This document shows, in pieces, positions 25,407-36,649 of a stretch of 64,000 nucleotides of DNA; positions within the stretch are counted from its first letter, which is position 1, and every line of letters starts with the position of its first letter. This stretch comes from Rhyacichthys aspro (Eukaryota; Chordata; Actinopteri; Gobiiformes; Rhyacichthyidae). The notes under the pieces were generated by a model. That model was not told where the DNA came from and searched no databases. It saw only the letters and a program-made list of their open reading frames with translations. The DNA lies in contig CM072152.1 of assembly GCA_036850595.1 (NCBI GenBank), forward strand, positions 6,033,640-6,097,639, given 5' to 3'. The position numbers and the translations under genes are program-made.

Positions 25407-26660
25407 ACCTCCATGAGTCTGGACCTGGTCTAAGACTGGACTAACTCTGCCTCCTTCACCAAACACTGACCTCCATGAGTCTGGACCTGGTCTAAGACTG
25501 GACTAACTCTGTCTCCTTCACCAAACACTAACCTCCATGAGTCTGGACCTGGTCTAAGACTGGACTAACTCTGTCTCCTTCACCAAACACTGACCTCCAT
25601 GAGTCTGGACCTGGTCTAAGACTGGACTAACTCTGTCTCCTTCACCAAACACTAACCTCCATGAGTCTGGACCTGGTCTAAGACTGGACTAACTCTGCCT
25701 CCTTCACCAAACACTGACCTCCATGAGTCTGGACCTGGTCTAAGACTGGACTAACTCTGTCTCCTTCACCAAACACTAACCTCCATGAGTCTGGACCTGG
25801 TCTAAGACTGGACTAACTCTGCCTCCTTCACCAAACACTAACCTCCATGAGTCTGGACCTGGTCTAAGACTGGACTAACTCTGTCTCCTTCACCAAACAC
25901 TGACCTCCATGAGTCTGGACCTGGTCTAAGACTGGACTAACTCTGTCTCCTTCACCAAACACTAACCTCCATGAGTCTGGACCTGGTCTAAGACTGGACT
26001 AACTCTGTCTCCTTCACCAAACACTAACCTCCATGAGTCTGGACCTGGTCTAAGACTGGACTAACTCTGTCTCCTTCACCAAACACTAACCTCCATGAGT
26101 CTGGACCTGGTCTAAGACTGGACTAACTCTGTTCCTTCACCAAAACCTTGAGTCTGGACTTGGTCTAAATGATAACTTCCTCCTTCACCAAAACTACCTC
26201 AGAGTCTGACCTGGTCTAAGACTGACTAACTCTCCTCCTTCACCAAACACTAATCCAGAGTCTGACCTGGTCTAAGACTGGACTCTCTGTCTCCTTCACC
26301 AAACACTACCTCCAGAGTCTGGACCTGGTCTAAGACTGGACTAACTCTGTCTCCTTCACCAAAACTACCTCAGAGTCTGGACCTGGTCTAAACTGGACTA
26401 CTCTGTCTCCTTCACCAAACACCCTCAGAGTCTGGACCTGGTCTAAGACTGGACTAACTCTGTCTCCTTCACCAAACACTGACCTCCATGAGTCTGGACC
26501 TGGTCTAAGACTGGACTAACTCTGTCTCCTTCACCAAACACTAACCTCCATGAGACTGGACCTGGTCTAAGACTGGACTAACTCTGTCTCCTTCACCAAA
26601 CACTACCCAGAGTCTGACCTGGTCTAAACTGGACTACTCTGTCTCCTTACCACACTCTGG
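25407..26660 (+). repeat. minisatellite, 62-bp unit, roughly 20 copies
   Basis: Units start ACCTCCATGAGTCTGGACCT and repeat exactly every 62 bases from 25407 to 26089 (12 unit starts). Two positions vary between units (CACTAACC or CACTGACC; CTGCCTCC or CTGTCTCC) without a simple higher-order order. From about 26131 to 26480 the units carry many small deletions; two near-perfect units return at 26482 and 26544, then decay again to about 26660. The unit derives from a dispersed repeat present once at 58860-59180. Confidence 0.95.
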
Positions 26661-26830
26661 TGGACTGGTCTTGTACTTGAACTGTTTTTACTGTTCCCTG
26701 TATTTATTACAGTGTACTGTCCCCTGGTTCTGGTTTTGATTCGGTCTTGACCTGGTCTAGACATGATCTTGGTCTTGACTCGTTCTCAGTTTCTAAAACT
26801 CTCAGGTCTTAGACATGACACACTACAAAA
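26661..26830 (+). repeat. downstream part of the repeat that spawned the minisatellite
   Basis: TTTTTACTGTTCC, ATTACAGTGTA, GGTTCTGGTTTTGATTCGG and CATGATCTTGGTCTTGACTC align in order with 59020-59150. This shows that array plus flank is one expanded copy of the dispersed element. Confidence 0.65.
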
Positions 26831-27229
26831 GAAAGAAGAAAGGTACAATCAAGAGAAGAATGGTCCTTATTTCAGAGATATGGATGTGTGTGCTGAAGAC
26901 ACCACAGATATGATATTTACATGAATGAGATAAATGCCTCTACTTAATCCCCCACAGTCAGCTATACCATTTTGTTTGTACATTTATATGAATTGATTTT
27001 AAAAGAAAACCTAAAATACAAATGTGATCCCATTAACTAGATAGCAATTCTTTCTTGGCTTTTGAAACACTTTAGAAAGTTTCAACATTTTAGGGACTCA
27101 CTCCTTTATGTGAGTAGTTGTGTGTGTTGCTTGGGGTTCTCAGAACACACAACTCATGTTTCTGGGAATACAATGTTTTTCATTCATGAAGCAACAACCA
27201 TGAGAGGCTGGGGCTTTAAAAAAAAAAAA

Positions 27230-27375
27230 AAAAAAAAGTCTGCTGCTGAGATTTCTGCTGAGAGTATAATTGAAAAGAAACTACTAACTAATTCTCTTGT
27301 CTTTATTCCTGGGATATGACTGATTATCACAACAATAAGGCAAGCTTTATTGGAGAAATCATGCTGTTTTGTGTT
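27230..27375 (+). repeat. local duplication, block B2
   Basis: Diverged copy of 24261-24395: AAGTCTGCTGC, CTCTTGTCTTTATTCC, ATGACTGATTATCACA and GAGAAATCAT. A poly-A run of about 19 precedes it at 27219-27237. The minisatellite lies between blocks B1 and B2. Confidence 0.6.
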
Positions 27376-27379
27376 TCCT

Positions 27380-28227
27380 TTTTTTAAATTTCCTTTTTAC
27401 CGGAGTGAGTATTCTCGGTAACCATATTAAGTATTCCCACAGACATAAGAGCTCCTCTCTGTCCGTCATTCCATCACGTCTGTCTCTGTCTGGCAACTCT
27501 GGCTGCATTTAAGAGACTGCATGAAATGAGATGAACAAACACACCTCACGTCTCACCTCAGAATTCATTTTCAAAGCTCCACCTGCAATATTCCTGCTCG
27601 TCCTCGTCTTCCTCCATCTCCACGGCGCCCACATAGGATTAGGCCCTAAATGAGAAATGTATTGTTTCCTCCATTCACTCAAGTCAAAGAGTAATTGAGT
27701 TAATCTGTCTGGCTCCTGTGCAGTGGGAAGCCGCAGAGATTATGGGGCTCTGTCGGCAGATAGAATCTCAGCTTTAAAAGATGGAATAAAAATGTCAGCG
27801 CGTCTTTAATGACAGTCGGCTTGACATTTCCCGGGCAAGCTTCAGAGTCGAAACGCTGGTGGAAAAATGTCGTTTTTTCCGCCTTTTCCAACACAGTAAA
27901 AGAAAATGCCATGTCTCTTTCATTATTTAACAGACGAGAGCTGTTAACTTTTACAGATATCTTATCCCCAGAACATACACAGAAGATTGGACGGAGCTAA
28001 ATTAACACTGTGGGCTTCGATAGGAGTGCGTCTTTTTCCTGTATTATTTATTAAGGCATTTAGCATTAATAATTGACCACTGGAAGGGTTGTTTTTTGGT
28101 GTTAATCTTCAGTTTAATGGCCCAGTTATAAAATGGTTCATGCCTTGTGTTTCTCTATAGTCAGTGTTATTGCAAAGAGTTAACGCCAACAGCTTATTTT
28201 GAGACCTGAGAGTTAATTTAACACTAT

Positions 28228-28258
<31 letters not shown>

Positions 28259-30230
28259 GGGAGCATACCAATCAACATAAGGATTTTGTCCGATTTTTTT
28301 GTCAGTATTAAAATACGTTTGACAATAGAATGTTAATGCCAACACCGCACTTGTTTTGTGTTAAATTATCTCTTAGACTCTGTCAATATGTCTCCCCAGG
28401 ACTTTCAGAATTTATTTAACACTTCTTTGTAATAAGTTTAACAATCAAACTGTTTTTGGCACCTTTTTTCAACAGAAATTTTATAATACATATGAAATGA
28501 AATAATTTTTTTAATATTAAATGTCGAAACATATAATCACTTGCCATAAAATCGAGTCTTATGTCTCAAATGAAACATTCCAGCTATATTCATTTTGTAT
28601 GTTTAAGGTTGTCTTTGTAATATAATGCCATCTTATGTCGTTGCCCTGGGAGACAAAGAAAGCTCGCCAGCTTAAATTAAAGCATAACCTTGGAGATGGA
28701 TATTTTTCCTCTGTCTGCTTCTGACAACCCCGCAAATTTGCCTGTGCACGGGGATTTGCTTATCCCGCCTAAACGGTAACCATGCCAACATAGCAATTGT
28801 GCCTAATGGATTTCACTGTGGCACTTATTGCTGAGCACACACACACTGATGGGGCAAATAAAGGCTTTTTATTCCCACTGCACAGCGAAAAAGAGCTAAG
28901 TTCACTTTTACCAGTCAGTGCAGAAACGTTCAAGTGGATTTTCACCGATTTCATTGGAGCCTAATATGGGACAGCGACATTCGTCAAATAATACAGAAAT
29001 CAGTGCTACAAGGTATGGCTCTAATTAATTAATAATGCTTTAATACATAATAATTAACAGACAGCTGCACTGGCAAACATATCCATAGGCAGTTGCTATT
29101 AGCACCCAGGGGTCAATTGTAAATGAAGCTATTAATACTGACATATTCATGCCCACATATAGCTATTTCAAAAGAAACATTCCAGATACAGGTTTACTGC
29201 CATTTAATAGTTTATGGCATTATAAAGGAATTGTAATAGTCTTTCAAGGTTATGTTTAGACAGAATTAATTACAGACTTCAGAAAACACCAGGAGAAATT
29301 CACAGTAGAATGGAATAGTAGAAACAAATATCAGACTCTGCTGTTACTGTACTTACTCAGTAATAATTCTCTAAACTTTACCACTTTTAACGCTTTTTTC
29401 ATGACTTATTCACTTTGTATGTTATTATGTTTTTAAATTGATTTATTTACAACCCACACATCATCCAAAAAATCTGTGATCATGCAAAAAAAAAAAAATG
29501 AATCTAACTCATTACACAAAAGCTTCTGTGTGGGCTTCCACATAAAGTGTTTGCACAGTGCAGGTACTTCAGATTAATGGTGATTGGATAAACCACCTAC
29601 CAGTCAGTAATAATTTTATTCAATTAAAGCAATGTCATGTTGTTTTCATGAGTAAACCTAAAATAGCAGCGGGGCAAATAAAAATACATTGGTACAAGAT
29701 GGATTTTAGTGAGTTTGTCCAGCTTCTGTGAAAGGTGATTGAATAATCACTTTACATGAAATGATCAGTATCTTTGAGAGATTTTTTGTTTCTATTGTCC
29801 CACTTTCCAAACCAAAAACTCCGCACTCTATTCCTCTTTGTTTCCTTTTGGACATCCAGACAGTCTAGGTGATTTAATACAGCACCAGTCTCACTTTAAC
29901 TTGGCTGTCTTATTCAGGATGCCCCAGACGTACCTTTAGATAACTGTTTTTCATCAGAATGAATGACTGCGTTCTGTTTTTATTCAGTCCAGTCTGTGGA
30001 CTTTCAAGGCCTCGTCGGTACTGAGACCTGAGCTTTTCTATTCAAGACCTGCTTCTTTCTGTGCACACTATTTTATTAGTATCTCGTTGATATCTTTTAT
30101 ATTTTAAAATGACGCCTCTTAAGAGTTCAACTCAAATACTTTCAAAGATGAATGCTGTTAATTGTAAACTGATCCTTATTGTGTGGTATTGTGTTACCTT
30201 GAAAAATGCCAACTGGCGGTTCTCTTTAGG
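27380..30230. other. intron, no gene; one tetranucleotide repeat
   Basis: Holds the (TTTA)n run at 28225-28258. 28960-29240 has TAATTAATTAATAATG and other AT-rich homeodomain-like motifs and might be a conserved element. Nothing else was recognised. Confidence 0.5.
28225..28258. repeat. (ATTT)n microsatellite
   Basis: About eight to nine uninterrupted TTTA units. Confidence 0.95.
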
Positions 30231-30240
30231 CACAGCTTTA

Positions 30241-30625
30241 CATGAGCCAGCAAAGCCACATAGCTTCACTGCTTGAGTAAATATGAGTGGATTAGTTAAA
30301 TGAAGTTTGCTGGAGGACTGGTTGGCAAGAGGACAAACAGGTGCTTCTGTTTAGAGAAGAAGAAAAAGGCACCTCTTCAAAGCATTTTTCACTTTCTGTA
30401 CATTTTAATCAGCTTCTATTTCTGAGCAAGTAGGAGGTGATTAAGAAGTGCACAGTGGATGTTTGGACAATCTTTAAAACACTGTCTACATATGTCCATA
30501 ATTTGAACACCAGCACTATTAACTTTTAAACAGACAGTGTGGATGTTAACTGTTTATTGTCTCAGTGTTAAAATAACTCATTGTTACGTGTTGCCTCTCC
30601 GATCAGGGTTAATGAAGCCGATAAC
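30241..30625 (+). repeat. duplicated intronic block, copy 1 (CpG-poor)
   Basis: Shared with copy 2 at 31572-31920 in order: GAGTGGATTAGTTAAATGAA, GGACAAACAGGTGCTTCTGT, AGAAAAAGG, CACAGTGGATGTTTGG, GATCAG and GAAGCC. Where copy 2 has CCGCGCGGCTAGG this copy has GAGCAAGTAGG. Confidence 0.7.
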
Positions 30626-31283
30626 AAGAGGTCAAATTCTGCTTTGCACACATTTGTTTACATTTGTGAGAAAGGAAACTTAGCGCTGCGCGGCTAATTT
30701 GCATAAATCTACAACAGCTTCACAAGAACAAATGTTAATGTTTCAGAAATGCCCACAAATAAATGAAAAGGATGTGGCTTTGGTTGATTATTTGATCAGA
30801 TCAGGACCAGTCCAGGACTATGGGTGGATTACAGAGTGGATGTTGAGTCTTTTATGTATGTGTTGAATACATGCTCACTCTGAGTTGGCTCTTGTTTTTG
30901 AATGATGATTTTTAGTGTCATACAGGACTCTTTATTCAAAACAGACATTTTACTGGTGTGGCATCTCTCTGATTATTTCTGTAAATTGTCAGCACTCGGT
31001 GAAGGAATAAGGTGCGTTTCTTATAGTCTATTGTTGGGAGGTGTCGTTTTTATTAAGCCAATGTCCATCAGCGTAACTTTCCCCATTGTTTCCTGATAAG
31101 GTTAAAGGAGTCAGATTGTCAAAACCCAACTGTTGCTCCTTTCCTGAATCAAGAATGAACCTCCTGACATCTTACTGTTGACCCCATGACGTAGCTCTCG
31201 AAGGTCACGGAACAGGAATCAGGAGCTGTCATTTTGAGGTATTAAGATTCAGCTTGTGTTTCACTGTTAAAATAACTCATTAT

Positions 31284-31400
31284 GGGGGCACCTTGGTGTC
31301 TCAACTGTTAGAGGGCATACTACGAACACAAGCAGCCGGGGTTCCATTTGCTCCATGTCATTCCCCTCTTTCTCTCACCCTGTCCATCTACACTGTCTCA
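31284..31400 (+). mobile_element. tRNA-derived SINE, degraded
   Basis: Head GGGCACCTTGGTGTCTCAAC, B-box-like CGGGGTTCCATTTGCTCC and the body CATGTCATTCCCCTCTTTCT match the layout of the SINE at 45398-45545. It lies between the two duplicated blocks. Confidence 0.55.
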
Positions 31401-31571
31401 AATACATATCATTGTGGAATTATTGCACACTTCCTTGTTGGTTTTCAGGTAGTTTGAAGGAGCAAGAACACTGCTGGAGTACAATGAACACAAGAAAAAT
31501 CCCATCCTAAAACAGTGATTAGAGATTAATAGTATGGATTATTAACAAGTTTTGAAGACTCTAGCCGTCGC

Positions 31572-31920
31572 TTTACTCGTGCCAGAATAGCTGCGCTGCT
31601 TGAGCAAATGAGTGGATTAGTTAAATGAAGTTTCCAGGAGGACTAGTTGGCAAGAGCTAAAGGACAAACAGGTGCTTCTGTTTAAACGGGAAGAAAAAGG
31701 AACCTCTCCAAAACTTATTTCTTCACAGTCTGACGGTACACATTAATTAGCTTCTATCTCCGCGCGGCTAGGAAGTGATAAAGAAGCGCACAGTGGATGT
31801 TTGGCTGTTACTTAGCTGATCCTTGTGGCACCTGTTTGGCTCCACGTGCATCAGCACTTTTTTAGCGGCCGTTCTCTCCCGGGTTTCTGACAGCGATCAG
31901 TGCTGACGAAGCCAAAAAAG
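31572..31920 (+). repeat. duplicated intronic block, copy 2 (CpG-rich, runs into the CpG island)
   Basis: Diverged copy of 30241-30625 about 1.33 kb downstream in the same orientation. It keeps CpGs that copy 1 lacks and continues directly into the CpG island. The pair most simply reflects an old tandem duplication of a regulatory or promoter-proximal segment. Confidence 0.7.
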
Positions 31921-32284
31921 GTTGTGTTCACCGGCGGCTCCCGAGCGGCTGGATCGATGCCGTGCCATCACCGTGGCCTGGGGGAACGGCTGCCACCATC
32001 CTTCATACTGCACTGGATGTCCTCGTCTCGCTCGCTGTCACCTCTGCGCCCGCGGCACCACGCAGATTTATGCACAGCGGTATAGGTTAGCCAGTTCGAG
32101 CCGCTCACACACCGGCCGCTGTTGGCTAGCTTTGATAGGACTCCGCATCGGGAAAGTTTGACACCTACTTGGACAAATTGAGACTGGCAAGAAACTCGAC
32201 TACAGATTTGGCACCGGAGTGTAACTTTGCCATTAATTCACAATAAGTGACTCAGCTGAAATGTGTCCCAACACCACGTCATTG
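31856..32284 (+). promoter_or_regulatory. intronic CpG island with a candidate alternative first exon
   Basis: About 27 CpG dinucleotides lie in roughly 300 bases (31865-32160), counted by eye, in an otherwise CpG-poor intron. Downstream the block passes ATGTGTCCC at 32261 and then a good donor, CATTG|GTAGGT, with the intron starting at 32285. CpG island, then a short exon, then a donor is the layout of a vertebrate first exon. In the frame of that ATG the exon ends in phase 0. Spliced to the cadherin exon, which needs one carried base, it would read TGA at once, so it would have to be non-coding or use the in-frame Met at 60729-60731. It could instead be an unmethylated enhancer or the promoter of a non-coding RNA. 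Confidence 0.4.
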
Positions 32285-32289
32285 GTAGG

Positions 32290-33180
32290 TTTTAATATTC
32301 TTTTCACACAAATTTTTACAGGAAGCTGATGTGTATTTTTACCCTGAAGGTTTATGTGTGTGTTGGATGTTTGCAAATATATGTGGTTTTATGAATTTGG
32401 TGCAGCTATAGATTAGTGGAATTAGCTGCTCTGATCGATGAGGAAGCTTGTCCAGAAACTCTCCATTAAACATGGCTCTCAGCAACTCTCATTTACATGC
32501 TATAAAATAATCACCATAGATATTCTGACAGTTGAGCGTTTTACCTTGTCTTTATTTGAACACTTTAATGGAGAACTGCCGAAAGCCTTTGTCACCACTC
32601 TTCCATGAGACTCCCATGAGCAGCTACTCGGAAGAATTATGAATGAAAGCACAATGGGGAGCACCTTGGTGTTTTGTCATTCTCTTGATGTCGTGCTTTC
32701 ATCAGACCTGTGTTATATAATAAGGGCGACCAGGTGTCCTTATTTAATGGGGACTGTCCCACTTTCCCAGTTTCTGTCCCATGTCCCAACAAAAGTTTTG
32801 AACAGACCATGTCTTTACAACAACTCTACAACAAACTCGACAACAATTTTTCAAAGAGTTTTGTCGCTTGCTATAATTAATTTGGCCATTTGTGTTTTTT
32901 ACCTATTTTCAGCCTTTATATTCAGCATGATGCCGTAGCTTCAATGGGAACATGTGCGTCTATAATGTGGTTAGTTCATGGTCTGAAAAGTTCAAGGTTT
33001 TTTTTTTCTTAGCTTTTTTAGTTGCTTATGTTCAAATACAGCAATTACAGCTAATTTGTTGATAAAATACATTGGAATAACCCTTGTTTTAAACTGAAAA
33101 CATTTTCCAACACATCATTTTTTCATCTGCCAGTGGGTTTGTAGAAAAAAAAGAAGTAAGGAAATATGGTCATGCTATAT
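32290..33180. other. intron, no clear feature
   Basis: A stretch at 32725-32800 (CCAGGTGTCCTTATTTAATG, then TCCCACTTTCCCAG) looks like a worn fish repeat. Otherwise nothing was recognised. Confidence 0.45.
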
Positions 33181-33189
33181 AATACAACA

Positions 33190-33730
33190 ACAGATTCTTT
33201 CGACTGCTTCCTTCAGGGTTCACCACTTCTGACACCTGTGATGCCCCCATGTGCCATCAGGGGTAACTGAGGCATCCAGGTGTTCCCAGGTCAGGTAAAC
33301 TTCCATTGCCACTGTGCTGGGCTGCTGCTGTTGGTTGTCCTGAAGCCCATCCACTGACACACTGTTTGTTCTACTTATGGTTTGGTTTAGCTTTGGTTAT
33401 GTTACAGTTTGGTTTCCCAGTCTACACCTTAGTTTAGTTATGTTTAGTTAGTTCCTCAGTTTAATTCTACACGTTTACAGCCCTATACACATATACACAT
33501 TGTTCACTCACCACTAATAATGCCCACTTGCACAGAATACTTTCTGTCTCTCCTAATTTGGTTAAATTGGGGTTAATTCCATTTCAAGATTAGTTTTTTA
33601 TTTTTATTTTTGCCTGGTGTGTCGTCAGTGGTTGCAACCCCTTGAGCCAGGGTTGTAATATAACAACGTTGTGTTCCCTTCCTGAAGCAAACCTCTCCAT
33701 TTATCCGGGCTTGGGACTGGCACAAAGTTA
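33190..33730. repeat. pieces of a common teleost dispersed repeat
   Basis: TTTCGACTGCTTCCTTCAGG (33198) and ATTTATCCGGGCTTGGGACT with a following GGCAC (33700-33725) are motifs I associate with abundant fish repeats. The sequence between them is unlike either, so this may be one split copy or two fragments. Confidence 0.4.
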
Positions 33731-33739
33731 CTTACCACT

Positions 33740-35360
33740 TCATTAATGAGCACAAATATTGGTTACACTTTATGCCACTAAGGTCATTAAGGCCTGCATT
33801 AAACATCAACTCCATCTTTTTTTTTTTTTTTTTTTTTAACAGAACTTTACATTTCTGCACTTCATTATTGATTATATCTCTTATGTATTTGTGTCTATAT
33901 ACAGTAGCTCTAAAATTCAACACAGATTGCTATTATTTATTCAAAACATGGCTCTTTTGCACCAAAATATTTTTTAATATTAGCTGTGGATATAATTTAG
34001 GATACACATTTGAAGCAAAATAAAATGGCATGGATTTTTTTTTTATCATTGTTCTAAATTGATCCTTCCTCTGTTTTATGGCTGTTCAATAGTGTTCAAT
34101 GATGCACGCACTAACCAAAGTCCAGCCTGTACCAGAGTCTGTGGCCTTTGCTGGCTGTAAAATCTGGAAATACTCATTAAAATGCAAAAAAGGACATCCA
34201 AAAAACCAACAAGTGGATATAATATTGAATGGCATTATGATAAAGCGATTGCTCCACAAAGGTTCACAACAGTTTTCAGTGTCTGATATTGAAAGTGTTT
34301 AAGTTGTCTATCTCTACGTCACGTTTTATTAACCCAGTATCTCTTATATCTATGGGAGCAGCAGAGGAGTGTGTGTCCATCGACTTCATTATTATTCTCT
34401 GAACACAGCCCCGGTGACTGACAGTGAGCAGAATTTAATAGAACTCTGCCAACATAGATGCTATTCAAATGCTTTGATCTATTCTTTGATTCATGACAGT
34501 GTGCATGTGTTCTCATTCCACCGACATCTCCGCACAATCAGAACCACACGGGATGCTAATGTTAGCTGCTCCCAGATCCCAAACCTGACGTCTCAGCGCA
34601 GCGGAGAGTGTTTAGCCTTGTGGATGCCGTCGTTAAACTCCTAATTTAATCATCCTGCTTTGGGAGACGGGCCTCTGTGCTTTGTGTCGTGCATTCAATA
34701 CTAATATTCTGCTCTGGATATGCATGGAGCCTTGGTGAAAAGAATCTCTTCAGGCCCCTTGAGGCTTTTAGCGGTGGGATGGTAGTCTGGCACGCTGCCA
34801 CCGGCTTTGGGTTGCCAGATCGACAGAGTGGATGATGTGTTTTAATTGTTTGTGATGCCGATGATATTGTTTTTTATGTAAGCGTAATTAATTAACAGAG
34901 AAAGATAAAGTCTGCTTTATTTGAAGCCCACAGATCACACTGGAGATCACACTGTGTGACCGAATGTGTTGCAGCATTGGCTTTAAAAAGAGATAAAACA
35001 AAAAAATTCTGGACAAGTTTGTGTTTTAAAGACTTTCTCTAAGTAGCAATCTAAGAAAAACGATTGTTTCTTGTATTTAGTCCTAGAACTGTGTGATTGC
35101 CCCAAATTTCAGACATCAAAAGTCAGTTGTTACAGGCAGCCATTGTTCTCATCAGTCTGTGTGACATACAACTATGATGTGCAATTTTGCCACAACTAAA
35201 CAGTGATTCGTCAGGAAAAATTCTAGTATGTATGATGTAAGCCAGTGTTGACCCACTTTCCTGGAGAATTTTTTAAATTTTCTTCCTACCTGTGTGTTCA
35301 TGGAAAAGCCTGGGTTGCAATACTTGTTCAGCAAAAAGGAGCCAGATATACTTTTTTCTA
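33740..35360. other. intron, no feature recognised
   Basis: Contains a poly-T run at 33818-33838. 34550-34830 is somewhat GC-richer with a few CpGs. No gene or identifiable repeat. Confidence 0.5.
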
Positions 35361-35419
35361 TTCAGCACAAAAAAATTGTCTGGTCCCTCTCGAACCTGAC
35401 TTGAGCAACGTGACAACAA

Positions 35420-35552
35420 GACTAGTTAAGTTTTGTTAAGATTCATTGCATCAAGCCTGCCCTGTTTTAGATTATAACTGATTCCAGACCCAGTAGACTT
35501 TGCTAAGAAAGTTGTGGGTCTGGCAGGCAGGTCTTAACAGTTTAGTTAAAAT
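35420..35552. repeat. inverted repeat (potential hairpin)
   Basis: Arms include GTTAAG...AAGCCTGCC and GGCAGGCAGGTCTTAAC, and inside them CCAGACCCA pairs with TGGGTCTGG. Outer TTAAGTTTTGTTAAG pairs with CTTAACAGTTTAGTTAA. It is probably the core of a palindromic MITE. The motif TCTGGTCCCTCTCG lies just left at 35380. Confidence 0.55.
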
Positions 35553-35589
35553 TGTGCAGGCTTAATGCTATACTCTGCTCCATCCAGAA

Positions 35590-35670
35590 CTTCAGTGGAA
35601 GTTTAATCTGCGTCTGTTGATACCGACCCCTGGAAATCCAACTCTCAAAGGCTAAACTAATTCTTTGAAT
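35590..35670 (+). repeat. dispersed repeat end, copy near 35.6 kb
   Basis: TTTAATCTGCGTCTGTTGAT, CCCCTGGAAATCC and CTAATTCTTTGA are shared in order with 45230-45310. Confidence 0.5.
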
Positions 35671-36484
35671 AGAATTGAAAAAGAATAAAGTGTCCAGACT
35701 ATCTGCTTTCTCATCTCAACCCATTTCAACTGCACTGAATTTTCATTGCTTATAGTTTATCAGAAAAGTGTGGAAAGAAACTGTGTGAAAATGGTCTGCA
35801 CAAATGTCAATTAAAGACTTGTACCTGTGTAAATATTCTGGAGCAGCATGAGTATCACTGACAACATTTTCACAGGAAAGTACACTGAGATATGGATCTT
35901 TTCCAACACTGATTAAAATCTGCTAGGTGAATGAAGTGATTTGTCACAGTTCGTGCTTGTGATTGTGTTAACTAATTAAAAAGCTATGAATGTGTATCCA
36001 CTTTACACCTGAAGCATCACTTCTTTTGCTCATTAAACCGAAGTTTTGTATCACATTTATTCTCTTATTTATTTCATTTACCTTTATTTACCCGGGTAGC
36101 TTGTTGTTAACATGTTATCTAAAGTGACAACCTGGTGCTTCAGATGTGAATGTATGCAGTAAAAGCTCTGGGCAGCTGGAGAAACAGGAAGTAAAAGAAC
36201 ATCTGAGGTCTGTTTATGAAGATATGCAAATAGTGCTATTTTAATGATTAAACACAGCTGTTCAGTTCATTGTCCGTTGAACTTTTTGTCTTTTGAAAAT
36301 CCTCTGAAAGTTTTTTTAGGCAGAAATGAAAACAATAACAGCAAAGGAAATAAATCACAATGCATTTTCAATGGACAAACGTAAATTAGACACAAACTTT
36401 TGACAAGTTATTAGCAAATGGAAACCATGTGTGTGCTGTCATTGAATGTGTAGAGAACATTAGTGACTCCAGTTGTACAAATTT

Positions 36485-36645
36485 CCACGATGGCACTGCT
36501 AGGAGGTTGTGGGTTCTATACCCAGCCAGGGTGGCATGTACAATGGTCCCCCCTTCTCCCACTGGGCCAGGACTTGCCTGCAATAGAGATAATAATCTCA
36601 GTGGGACTTTCCTGGATAAATAGATAAAATAAATTTTAAAAAAAC
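36485..36645 (+). mobile_element. tRNA-derived SINE
   Basis: GATGGCACTGCTAGGAGG is A-box-like and GGGTTCTATACCC B-box-like. The tail ends in CAGTGGGACTTTCCTGGATA followed by an A-rich end. The same tail appears at about 63900-63950. Confidence 0.6.
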
Positions 36646-36649
36646 TCAA

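Noticed and set aside
25407..26660. Resemblance to a CRISPR-like array (regular direct repeats)
   Set aside because: Units are contiguous with no unique spacers, and the host is a vertebrate. It is a minisatellite.
31900..32161. 61- and 79-codon frames within the CpG island
   Set aside because: Overlapping frames in a GC-rich block, with no domain and no conserved start. Kept only as part of the CpG-island annotation.
32261..32284. Short coding start ATGTGTCCC... joined to the cadherin exon
   Set aside because: Phase 0 at 32284 against the phase-1 acceptor at 60598 gives an immediate TGA, so it cannot supply a new cadherin N-terminus in that frame.
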